Origin: JAXMAZ01 sp046350115
GTDB taxonomy: Bacteria; Planctomycetota; Planctomycetia; Gemmatales; Gemmataceae
Reading direction: 5' to 3'
NCBI GenBank assembly: GCA_046350115.1
Contig: JAXMAZ010000025.1
Coordinates: forward strand, 1-64,000
DNA: 64,000 nucleotides
The stretch's first letter is position 1. Every line of letters begins with the position of its first letter. Below, piece after piece: positions 19,910-30,457 of the stretch. The translations under genes were made by a program, and so were the position numbers. Under the pieces are notes generated by a model. That model ran no database searches and was not told the origin of the DNA. It worked only from the letters and a program-made list of their open reading frames with translations.

Positions 19910-19943
19910 GCCGAACCAGCCCACCGGGCTTCAACACACCCTC

Positions 19944-22727
<2,784 letters not shown>

Positions 22728-23088
22728 GGGTCTGGCTCCTGGCGCGAGGGGCTTCCGTTGGGGGTGTTGGGTCGGCCACCCACGCCCGAAGCACACCGCG
22801 ACCATCTTGCGGTTCAGCGCCGCGAGCACGCAGTGGAAGGGGGCGTGGCCGCCCCGCTCGATCGCCTCGACGCTGTCCGCCCCGCAGACGACGGCGCCGG
22901 GCGTGGTGCCGAGGAAGGCGCCGCAGCGGTGCGTCCTGGTCTGGTCGGCTGGCGGCTGATCCCCGACCGCGTGGCAGGGGCCACCTTGGCTCCTGCCGAT
23001 GGACCTGAAGGGGGCGGCCTGCTGACGGCCCACCGCCGGGACATGCTCGAAGTCCCGGCGGTGTAGAGAGTGGGGCCGACGGACCGAC
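22728..23088. other. Intergenic stretch with no supported gene
   Basis: This 361-base gap lies between the M14 start and the stop of the next minus-strand gene. A minus-strand frame continues through it (GTTPGAVVCGADSVEA ...) but has no start with a ribosome-binding site, unusual Cys/His content, and no match I recognise. It may be the remnant of a decayed gene. A short hairpin lies at about 23032-23062. Confidence 0.4.
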
Positions 23089-23589
23089 CTACTTCGTCGT
23101 CGCCGGGGTGCGGGTCGTCGGCCGGGTCCGCGGGGCGTCCTCGTCGGCCGCCTTCTTCCCGCCCCCGCCGACCCCCGCCCCGGACCCGCTGGACGACAGC
23201 CCCAACACCTTCCAGTCGCTCCCCTCCTGGACCAGCCGGACGGTCAGCGGGATGGTGCCGGTCTTGGTGGTAACGCTCCCCTCCACCACGGCGATGTTGT
23301 TCTCCGCCCGGAACCCGGTCCAACTGGACGCCTGGTAGCCGGTCAGCCCGAGCTTCTCGACTTCGGCCTTGAACTCGGCGAGGGTCTGCTGGGACCGCAG
23401 CCCCGGGGCGGCCAAGTTGTACGCCCCCTCGACGTCCCCGGCCCCGAGCTTCACCAGGAAGGTGTCGCTCGCCCCGGTGATCTTGGTGAACACCCCGTAC
23501 CCCCAGAACCCGACGGCGGCGATGACCCCGGCGCACACCAGGCCCAGCACCAGAACCACCACGCACCCGATGACCCAGCCCTTTTTCAT
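23089..23589 (-). CDS. Small membrane-anchored protein (DUF4019-like fold possible)
   Basis: A 166-residue protein. It opens MKKGWVIGCVVVLVLGLVC, a Lys-rich n-region and one hydrophobic helix, leaving the rest outside. The middle (GDVEGAYNLAAP, then LTVRLVQEGSDWKVLGL) has the alternating pattern of a small NTF2-like or DUF4019-like domain. The C-terminus is a low-complexity Thr/Arg/Pro tail. AAGGGG lies 5 bases upstream of the ATG at 23589. Function is unknown. Confidence 0.7.
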   Translation of the reverse strand: MKKGWVIGCVVVLVLGLVCAGVIAAVGFWGYGVFTKITGASDTFLVKLGAGDVEGAYNLAAPGLRSQQTLAEFKAEVEKLGLTGYQASSWTGFRAENNIAVVEGSVTTKTGTIPLTVRLVQEGSDWKVLGLSSSGSGAGVGGGGKKAADEDAPRTRPTTRTPATTK

Positions 23590-23692
23590 GACCGCCCCTT
23601 GTGTGAATGTCGGTGTCCGGACGATGGTAGCCGGCCGGCCGCCCGGCGTCACCGGGTGGTTCGCGGCCGGCGGGCGGAAATTGGCGGACGGG

Positions 23693-24328
23693 TCAGGGGA
23701 GGATGTCGGCGACGGCCGCCGTGCCGACCGCCACACCGGCGATCACCACGTCCGCCCGGTCGGCCCGGGTGAGGGTGCGGGCGGTGGCATAGTCCCCGTT
23801 CGCCGGGTCGGTGTACACCTCCAGCACGCCGTCGTCGACGTTGACGATCCAGTACACCGGGATGCCGTTGCGGGCGTACATCCGCCGCTTCCACTCGCGG
23901 TCCCGCGGCAGGCTGGCGTGGGACACCTCCACGACCAGCGGCACGTCGGCCGGGGTCGGGTGGGTCGTCGGGTAGTCGTCCGCGGTGCCACGGAACACGG
24001 TCACGTCCGGCTCGGGTTCGCCGGTGTCGAGCGTGATCGGATCCTGGACACCGACCGACCACCCGGCCGGGAGCAGCCGCTCGAGTAGTGTCCGGACGTG
24101 CTGGGTGGCGATCACGTGGGGGCGGTTCTTCCCCATTTTGGTTACCAGATAGCCGTCGAGAAGCTCGACCGGGTCGCCGCCCATCAGGATGCCGGTGTCA
24201 ACCATCCGCTGGTACTGCTCGACGGTCAGCCGGTAGACGTCCGCGACGGTGATCGGCGGGGTGAACGGGGCCGCCGGCGGCGGGGTGGTGACGCCGGCGG
24301 GCGGCGGGGCGACGGCGGTCGTGCTCAT
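23693..24328 (-). CDS. Uma2 family endonuclease-like protein
   Basis: A 211-residue protein with the Uma2/DUF820 restriction-endonuclease-like core. The motif PEPDVTVFRG supplies the catalytic Asp, VPLVVEVSHASLPRD holds the ExS pattern, and KRRMYARNGIPVYWIVNVDD is the family's conserved strand-helix. Members are abundant in Planctomycetota and cyanobacteria; most have no proven target. AAGGAG lies 7 bases from the ATG at 24328. A second, less similar member is at 49264-49857. Confidence 0.88.
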   Translation of the reverse strand: MSTTAVAPPPAGVTTPPPAAPFTPPITVADVYRLTVEQYQRMVDTGILMGGDPVELLDGYLVTKMGKNRPHVIATQHVRTLLERLLPAGWSVGVQDPITLDTGEPEPDVTVFRGTADDYPTTHPTPADVPLVVEVSHASLPRDREWKRRMYARNGIPVYWIVNVDDGVLEVYTDPANGDYATARTLTRADRADVVIAGVAVGTAAVADILP

Positions 24329-24371
24329 CGGCGAACTCCTTGCGGACCCGTGCCCCCATTCTACCGGCGGC

Positions 24372-25727
24372 TCACACCAACTCCCGGATCGCCTGGCCCT
24401 CGGTCAGGTGCTGCGGCCGGCCGGTCGGGTCGGGGACGGTGGCCGTCTGCGGGTCCAGCCCGAGGGCGTGGTACAGGGTGGCGAACACGTCGGCGAACGT
24501 GACCGCCCGGTCCTTGGCGTACTCCCCCAGCCGGTTGGTGCTGCCGACCACCTGCCCGGTCCGCAGCCCGCCGCCGGCCAGGACGGCGCAGCTCACCTGC
24601 GGCCAGTGGTCCCGGCCGGCCTCCTTGTTGATCCGCGGGGTGCGGCCGAACTCCCCCCAGGCGATCACCGTCGTGTCGTCCAGCAGTCCGACCCGGTCCA
24701 GATCCCAGACCAGGGCGGACAGCGCCTGGTCCAGCTTGGCCCCGTGGTCCCGGACCAGGTCGAAGTTCTTGGAGTGGCTGTCCCACCGGCCGAAGGTGAG
24801 GGTGACGCACCGCACCCCGGCCTGGACCAGCCGGCGGGCCATCAGGAACTGGTCGTTGGCGGTCGCCGCCCCGTCGTACTGGAACTGGTACGGCTTGCCG
24901 TCCCCGTACCGCTCCCGCACCTTCGGGTCTTCCTTGCCCAGGTCGAGGGCGTCCACCAGCTTGCTGGACAGCAGCACGTCCAGCGCCCGCTGGGTGTGGG
25001 CGTCGGCGGCGGTCAGGGCGCCGCCGGCGTCCAGGTCGCGGCGGAGGGTGTCGAACCCGGCCAACAGCCTCTTGCGGTCGGCGAGCTGGGACTGGTTGAC
25101 CGGGTTCAGCCGCATGTTCGCCAGGTCCGGGCCGCTCGGCTTGAACGCCCCGTGGGCGGTGCCCAGGAACCCGACCTTGCCCGGGTCGCTCCACGGGGCG
25201 TGCTGGGTCTTGTCGCACAGCCCGACGAACGGCGGGACGGCCGGGTCGACCGGGCCGTGCACCTTGCTCAGCACCGACCCGACGCTCGGCCGGCCGCCGA
25301 TGACCGCCAGCGACTCGTTGCGGAACCCGGTGGTGCACTGGTACGCGTCGTGCCCGCCGGTCGCCCCGACGACCGACCGGATGACGGCGAACTTGTCCAT
25401 CATCCCGGCGATCTTCGGGAACACCTCACACACGTCGATGCCGGGGACGGACGTGCGGATCGGGTGGAACTCGCCGCGGATCTCGCTCGGGGCGTCCGGT
25501 TTCAGGTCGAACATGTCCTGGTGCGGGGGGCCGCCGCCGAGGAACACGTTGATGATGGCTTTGTGACCGGCCGACCGGCCGGGCTTGGCCCCGGGGGCGG
25601 CCTCGGCCCGCAGCACGTCGGCCAGGGTGAAGGCGGTGGCCCCGAACGCGAAGGTGCCGATCTTGAGAGCGGACCGACGGGTGACGCCGTCGCAGTACCG
25701 GGCGGACGGGCCGAGTACGGAGAGCAT
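24372..25727 (-). CDS. DUF1501 domain protein with twin-arginine leader
   Basis: A 451-residue protein. The N-terminus has TRRSALKIG, a twin-arginine export signal, followed by a hydrophobic stretch. The DUF1501 fold (sulfatase-like alkaline-phosphatase superfamily) has AIINVFLGGGPPHQDMFDLKPD near residue 55, the CTLTFGRWDSH block, and VIAWGEFGRTPRINKEAGRDHWP near the C-terminus. These are the family's metal-binding motifs. DUF1501 proteins usually sit beside a DUF1549/DUF1553 gene in planctomycetes, but here that partner is absent. The enzyme's role is unknown. The start at 25727 is the ATG before MLSVLGPSARYCDG; the longer upstream frame runs into a palindromic repeat. Confidence 0.9.
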   Translation of the reverse strand: MLSVLGPSARYCDGVTRRSALKIGTFAFGATAFTLADVLRAEAAPGAKPGRSAGHKAIINVFLGGGPPHQDMFDLKPDAPSEIRGEFHPIRTSVPGIDVCEVFPKIAGMMDKFAVIRSVVGATGGHDAYQCTTGFRNESLAVIGGRPSVGSVLSKVHGPVDPAVPPFVGLCDKTQHAPWSDPGKVGFLGTAHGAFKPSGPDLANMRLNPVNQSQLADRKRLLAGFDTLRRDLDAGGALTAADAHTQRALDVLLSSKLVDALDLGKEDPKVRERYGDGKPYQFQYDGAATANDQFLMARRLVQAGVRCVTLTFGRWDSHSKNFDLVRDHGAKLDQALSALVWDLDRVGLLDDTTVIAWGEFGRTPRINKEAGRDHWPQVSCAVLAGGGLRTGQVVGSTNRLGEYAKDRAVTFADVFATLYHALGLDPQTATVPDPTGRPQHLTEGQAIRELV

Positions 25728-25880
25728 GGGCGGACCTCGGAGCAAGGGCACACGACGCGCCCGGCTGACCCGGGGCGGGTGGGGAATCGAACACACCGGC
25801 AGGATGGGAAAGCGTACCACACTTCCCAACGGATGAGCAACCGGGAACCGGACGACGGGGCAGCCGAGTCGTCCCGCGAT

Positions 25881-26080
25881 GTAAGGCGGGTCAAGCCGGC
25901 TTGGCGGCGCCGACCCGCCGGACAGGGCGGGAAGCGGTTGCCGTCCGGCGGGCCTCCCAAGCGTCGGCACCGCCCTACAGGTTTGCCGTTGGACGGTGCC
26001 GACGCTTTGGGAGGCCCGCCGGCGGGGGCGTTTGCGACACCGGCGGGTCGGCGCCGCCAAGCCGGCTTGACCCGCCCTAC
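25881..26080. repeat. Composite nested palindrome of about 200 bases
   Basis: Outer arms of 40 bases (25881-25920 and 26041-26080; GTAAGGCGGGTCAAGCCGGC and complement) enclose inner arms of about 32 bases (25941-25972 and 25994-26026; CCGGCGGGCCTCCCAAGCGT and complement). The whole can fold as a double hairpin or cruciform. It separates the DUF1501 gene from the GHMP-kinase fusion; both are on the minus strand. A structure of the same size and nested plan is at 61261-61476, with different arm sequences. Confidence 0.85.
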
Positions 26081-26099
26081 GGCGAACCAGCCCGCTCGC

Positions 26100-29000
26100 T
26101 CAGTCGGCGAACCGGCACAGCGACGTGACGTGCTCGGCCGACCCGTCCCGGGTCCAGCCGTCGAGCTGGCCGATGTCCTTCAACTGCTGCCCCCGGACCC
26201 GCGGCACCACGGCGAACCCGCAGGCCACGTCCGGCAGAGCGGTCATGTCCCCCCACAGCTTCTCGAACTGGCACACCGGGTAAACGTCCTCCTGGCCGTG
26301 GCCCCACCGCTTCTTCACGTCCTTCAGGGTGATGTACGTCGGCAGCCGGGCGGCCGTCCGGTTGACCGCCGTCGCCACTTTCGTCGGATCGGCCAGATCG
26401 TCGCGGGTCAGGCCGAAAACGGCGAGCAGCCCGTCGATGCTCACCCACGTCGTCAGCGAGTTGTAGTAGGAGAGGGTGAACTCCTCCTCCTCGCGGGGCA
26501 TCGCCAGCCCTTCCAGGATGCGGGGTCGGCCGTCCACCCGGGCCAGGCCGCCGCCGCGGTCGTCGATCCGCCGACCGATCACCTCGAACGTCAGCGACTT
26601 GCCGGAAGCGATGTGCAGTCCCAACAGGCCGGGGTCGAGGTCCGCCCCGAGGGTGTCGATGTTGTGGACGAGCAGGTACTTCAGCTGCGGCCGCTGGGCC
26701 AGCATGTCGCGGAGGGTGCCGTTGCGGAGCAGGTTCGGCAGCTCCGACCAGTGGCCGACCGGGTGCAGGCACTGCAGCGGCTGGTTGTCGGTGTAGTCGC
26801 TCCCCTCGCCGGCCGCCTTCGCCCAGCCGATCAGCGCCGCGTGCAGGCTCTCCCGTACCTTCTGTTTCTGCTCGTCGAGAACCTGGTGCGAAGTCTCCTC
26901 CCAGGCGAACTGGAGGTCGCGGGCCATCGGCACCAGCCGCAGCCCGACGGACAACCCCCGCGACAGATGCACCGGCCCGGGGTAGCCGTAGTTCCCCTCG
27001 GCAGCCAGCCGGGCGGCCACCGGGTCGTGGGTCAGGTAGCCGGTGGTGACGACGTGCGGCACCGACGAACCGAACCGCTCGCCGGTCCGCCGGGACTTGG
27101 CCAGGTGGACTTCGAGGAAGGTGCGGTGCTGGCCGGCCAGCCGGGCGAACGGGTGCAGCGCTTTGACGACGCCGGCCCCTTGCGTCCACCGGCTGCCGGC
27201 CCCGGCGGCCAGCGTCACCACCGCCGCCTCGCCGTTCGCCAAAGCCTTGCGGCCGAGTTCGGCCAACTCTGCCGCGACCCCGCCGCGGGCGTCGGTCACG
27301 TCCCCGGGGCGCACGTCCTCGACCACCGTGCTCGGCGGAAGCCGGTTCTGGGCGAGGCCGATCAGCCCCCGACGCAGGTCGTTGCGGATCCGTTCGTGCT
27401 CGGTCCGGTCGAACCCGTTCGCTTCCAACAGCCGGGCCAGCTCGTCCGACCGGGCGGCGGTGGACTGCTTGGCCGCCGGCAGCATTCGGTCGAACAAGGC
27501 TTCCACCAGCCCGCTCAATTCCGGCTGGGTGCGGGCGGCGTGGCCGACGCGATCCAGTTCGCGGCGTTTGCTCGCCGGGATCGCCCGCCGGTCCTCGCGG
27601 AGCCAGCCGGGCACTAGCAGGGCGTAATAGCCGCGGGGCAGGATCGCGTCGTCCGGCGGCAGCAGGTCGGCGAAGGTGCCGTGCGGGTTGACCGCGAACT
27701 CGTACACCACCGGGTCCATGGCGAACGGCAGGCTGTGCTTCAGGTCGCTCCGCAGGTCGGCCATCGCCGACTTGAGGAAGTCCTGGGCCTCCGGCTTGCG
27801 GTGCGGGGCGACCATGAACCCCATGCCGCCGCCGGACATCCCGCCGAGCATCCAGAAGCCCCAGAAGTCCGGCCCGAACTTGGTGCGGGCGGCGGCGATC
27901 AGCGACTCGGTGAAATGGTTCGTCGCGGCCGGGATGATGCTCTGGATCGGCCCGGCGAAGTTGCGGGTGGTCAGCCCGCCGAGGGTGTCGATGTCCCCCG
28001 CTTCGAGCGCCCCGGCGATCCGGCCGAACAGCCCGAGCGCCTCCTGCCGGGCGGCCCACTCGGCCTCCTCCCGGAGCAGGTACTTTTCCGTCACCATCTC
28101 CAGGATCGGGCCGACGTTTTGGGCCATCCCGCCGTGAACCAGCACGAGGCTGTCTTCCAACTTCTTCCGCGACTCAGCGGAGACACGGTCCGGGCCGAGG
28201 ACGGTGTGCTGTGGCAGCAGCCGGCCGCGGCTGACCCCGGCCTCCGGGTCGCCGTCCTTGGCGAACACCCCTTCGATCAGCTTGATGCCCGGCCACACCC
28301 CGCCGCTGTCCTGCCAGCCGCCGCCGGACCCGCCGAGCCACTCGCCAAGGATCGCTCTCGCCGCGACCAGCCGGCGCTCGGGTTCGGTCAGCATCCCGGT
28401 CAGCGCCTTCGCCTGACCCGTGGCCCGCATGCAGACGGCGATCAGCCCGGCGAGCAGGTTCGTGGACACCGCCAGCCGCGACCCCTTGGGGATGTCGTTG
28501 ACGCTGCTGACGAGTTCCAGCCCGAGGCCGGGGCCGACAACCGTCGCCAGAACGTCTGCCAGCGTCTTGCGGCTCCCCTCCAGGGCCGGCGGCACCAGCC
28601 CGGAGGCGATCACCGCCGCCTTCAGCAAGCCGAGGTAATCACGGGCGAAGTCGAACACCTCGTCCAGCGACTTCACGTCGGCGGCGGCATCCAGATCGAC
28701 GCTGACCAGCCGCAACACAGGCTCGTCGATGACGCGCAGGTAAACTTCGATGGGCGGCTTCGGGGCCGCGTCCCGACCCCGCACCGCGAGGTCGATGGAC
28801 ACGTTCAACACCTTCGCCCCCTCGGGGTAGTCCATGCCGAGGAAGAAGATGTCGCTCCAGCACGAGTGGGACAGGTCCATCCGCACCGGCGTCCGCTCCC
28901 GCAGCACCGGGAACGCCCCGTCCGGCCCGCTGCGACGCAGCAGCTCCGGGCGGACGCGGAGCGGGTGATCGGCCGGGTCGCCGATGCGGAACATCCACCG

Positions 29001-29423
29001 GTTGCCCGGCACGCTCCGCACGCTCTGCCGGACCTGGTCGGCGAGCGTCTGGAACGCCTTGGCGTGGTAGGCGGCGGCCAGGCCGCTGCACAGCGGGTCG
29101 CTCGGCCCGTACTCCGCTTCGGCGGCGCGAAAGACGCGGATGGCCTCGTCGAACCGCCGGGCCAGCAGCCGCTCGACGCCGAGGTACGGGATGCGGCCGT
29201 CGAGCGGCAGTTCGGGGCGTGCCGGCAGGTGGAAGCGGTTGATCGCGTACAGGAAGAAGAGCGCGCGGACCCGGTCGTACAGGCTGGTGCTGGTCCGGCG
29301 GAAGGCGTCCAGGGCGTCCCGCTCGGCGAGCAGGTCGCGGTAGCTGAGAGATGCGCACGCGGCAGCCAGCGGGCGGTTCCGCGAGGCGGGGTCGGCGGCG
29401 GTGATGATGTCGGTCAGCGGCAT
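26100..29423 (-). CDS. Fusion of GHMP-type sugar kinase and UDP-sugar pyrophosphorylase-like domain
   Basis: A 1,107-residue protein with two enzyme halves. N-terminal half: RMDLSHSCWSDIFFLGMD near 184, the ATP-binding DIPKGSRLAVSTN near 311, and LGGMSGGGMGF near 526, matching the three GHMP motifs of L-fucokinase-like kinases. C-terminal half: TLAAGAGSRWTQG near 736, then HVVTTGYLTHDP and NIDTLGADLDP, matching the UDP-sugar pyrophosphorylase (UDPGP) family. The arrangement suggests phosphorylation of a sugar at C1 followed by nucleotide transfer. In the known bacterial fucokinase/GDP-fucose enzyme (Fkp), the pyrophosphorylase half comes first, so the order here is reversed. The sugar is unknown. 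It lies downstream of the GalU relative on the same strand, separated by a palindromic hairpin. Confidence 0.82.
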   Translation of the reverse strand: MPLTDIITAADPASRNRPLAAACASLSYRDLLAERDALDAFRRTSTSLYDRVRALFFLYAINRFHLPARPELPLDGRIPYLGVERLLARRFDEAIRVFRAAEAEYGPSDPLCSGLAAAYHAKAFQTLADQVRQSVRSVPGNRWMFRIGDPADHPLRVRPELLRRSGPDGAFPVLRERTPVRMDLSHSCWSDIFFLGMDYPEGAKVLNVSIDLAVRGRDAAPKPPIEVYLRVIDEPVLRLVSVDLDAAADVKSLDEVFDFARDYLGLLKAAVIASGLVPPALEGSRKTLADVLATVVGPGLGLELVSSVNDIPKGSRLAVSTNLLAGLIAVCMRATGQAKALTGMLTEPERRLVAARAILGEWLGGSGGGWQDSGGVWPGIKLIEGVFAKDGDPEAGVSRGRLLPQHTVLGPDRVSAESRKKLEDSLVLVHGGMAQNVGPILEMVTEKYLLREEAEWAARQEALGLFGRIAGALEAGDIDTLGGLTTRNFAGPIQSIIPAATNHFTESLIAAARTKFGPDFWGFWMLGGMSGGGMGFMVAPHRKPEAQDFLKSAMADLRSDLKHSLPFAMDPVVYEFAVNPHGTFADLLPPDDAILPRGYYALLVPGWLREDRRAIPASKRRELDRVGHAARTQPELSGLVEALFDRMLPAAKQSTAARSDELARLLEANGFDRTEHERIRNDLRRGLIGLAQNRLPPSTVVEDVRPGDVTDARGGVAAELAELGRKALANGEAAVVTLAAGAGSRWTQGAGVVKALHPFARLAGQHRTFLEVHLAKSRRTGERFGSSVPHVVTTGYLTHDPVAARLAAEGNYGYPGPVHLSRGLSVGLRLVPMARDLQFAWEETSHQVLDEQKQKVRESLHAALIGWAKAAGEGSDYTDNQPLQCLHPVGHWSELPNLLRNGTLRDMLAQRPQLKYLLVHNIDTLGADLDPGLLGLHIASGKSLTFEVIGRRIDDRGGGLARVDGRPRILEGLAMPREEEEFTLSYYNSLTTWVSIDGLLAVFGLTRDDLADPTKVATAVNRTAARLPTYITLKDVKKRWGHGQEDVYPVCQFEKLWGDMTALPDVACGFAVVPRVRGQQLKDIGQLDGWTRDGSAEHVTSLCRFAD

Positions 29424-29449
29424 GGGATGGTTCGGGTGTGAGGGGTGTC

Positions 29450-29477
29450 AAGCCCACCCGTTGCAACGGGTGGGCTT
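29450..29477 (-). terminator. Perfect 28-base palindrome between galU-like and fusion genes
   Basis: The arms AAGCCCACCCGTTG and CAACGGGTGGGCTT meet with no loop. The same core recurs at 49175-49203, where it is followed by a T-run. Here there is no T-run on the minus strand, so it may attenuate rather than stop transcription from the galU-like gene into the fusion gene. Confidence 0.5.
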
Positions 29478-29490
29478 TCGGGGCAATCGC

Positions 29491-30330
29491 TCACACCCGC
29501 TGCGCGAGCAAATCGACGATCTGCGCGAGAATCTTCTCCCGGTCCACGCCGTCCAGCCCGAGCGCCAGTTGGGCCGTCAGCAGCCCGTACTTGACGCCGA
29601 TGTTGTACCGCTGGCCGGTCACTTCCAGGGCCAGGTAGCGGTCCCGGCGGGCCAGCTCGGCGAGCGCTACAGACAAGGCCACCGGCCTGCCGGGCGACGC
29701 CGCGATGGCCTCCGCGAGCAGGTCCATCACCTCCGGCGGCAGAACGTGGACGCCGAAGAAGCACAGGTAGTACCCGGCCCGCAGCCCGGGGACGGCGAGC
29801 GTCTGCTCGGCCTCGCTCGGGGTCGGCTTCTCGACGACGGTGGTGACTTCGTACAGGTCGCTCCGCTGCGGCACCCGCCGGCCGCCGACCGCCCCGTAGT
29901 ACGGCAGCATGCTCTCCCGGGTCGGCTGTACCGCCGACACCGCGCACCGCTCGGCCTCCGCCACCTCCACGGCCCGCTTCGCCGCCCGCAGCTCGCCGCG
30001 GCCGCCGTACAGGTGGTCGCCGACCAGATGCAGGAACGGCTTACCGGCGACGAACGCTTTCGCGGTGAGGATCGCCTGCCCGTACCCCTTCGGCTCCGGC
30101 TGGGTGACGAAGTGGACCCGGCTGCCGAACCCGCCGGCGGCCGAGCGGTACGCCGGCTCGTCCCCCGGGGCAACCACGAGACAGACTTCTTCCACGCCCG
30201 CGGCGACGGCCTCGTCGAGGATGATTTCGAGCGCCTTCTTCTCCACCCCGTCGCGGTCGACCAGGGTTTGCAGCGGCAGCCCCCGCTGGCCGGGGCCGGC
30301 GGCGGTGATGACGGCACGGCGGACGTTCAT
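29491..30330 (-). CDS. GalU-like nucleotidyltransferase, divergent
   Basis: A 279-residue protein of the UTP-glucose-1-phosphate uridylyltransferase family. The motif EAVAAGVEEVCLVVAP, then QPEPKGYGQAILTAK (the GalU GLGHA region), HLVGDHLY (metal Asp), VVEKPTPSEAE and YYLCFFGVHVLPPEVM are all present. The N-terminal signature, GxGTRxxPxTK in GalU, is AAGPGQRGLPLQ here. The Arg is kept, but the Thr-Lys is lost and the Lys usually involved in catalysis is not obvious. It may use a different substrate or be less active. The ATG at 30330 starts the family's first strand (MNVRRAVITAAG). It precedes the kinase/pyrophosphorylase fusion, which suggests a shared sugar-nucleotide pathway. Confidence 0.82.
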   Translation of the reverse strand: MNVRRAVITAAGPGQRGLPLQTLVDRDGVEKKALEIILDEAVAAGVEEVCLVVAPGDEPAYRSAAGGFGSRVHFVTQPEPKGYGQAILTAKAFVAGKPFLHLVGDHLYGGRGELRAAKRAVEVAEAERCAVSAVQPTRESMLPYYGAVGGRRVPQRSDLYEVTTVVEKPTPSEAEQTLAVPGLRAGYYLCFFGVHVLPPEVMDLLAEAIAASPGRPVALSVALAELARRDRYLALEVTGQRYNIGVKYGLLTAQLALGLDGVDREKILAQIVDLLAQRV

Positions 30331-30376
30331 TCCGGGCACCCTGACATTGCGAGGGGGTGAAGGGTGATGGTGTAGA

Positions 30377-30457
30377 TGACAAGGTGACAAGGTGGAGAGG
30401 TGACTGGGTGAAAACCGGGCGGATCACCTTGCCACCCCTCCACCTTGTCACCTTGTC
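30377..30457. repeat. Palindrome overlapping the 3' end of trpE
   Basis: The arms at 30377-30402 (TGACAAGGTGACAAGGTGG and on) and 30432-30457 (its complement) pair over about 26 bases. The loop is about 29 bases. The trpE stop codon at 30448-30450 lies within the right arm, so the repeat supplies the last codons of the gene and its hairpin would form at the end of the transcript. Confidence 0.8.

Noticed and set aside
22728..23033. Upstream extension of the M14 reading frame
   Set aside because: The extension contains no signal peptide or family motif, whereas the ATG at 22727 starts a clear signal peptide with a ribosome-binding site.
29450..29477. Strong intrinsic terminator for the galU-like gene
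   Set aside because: No T-run follows on the minus strand. It is kept as a possible attenuator only.
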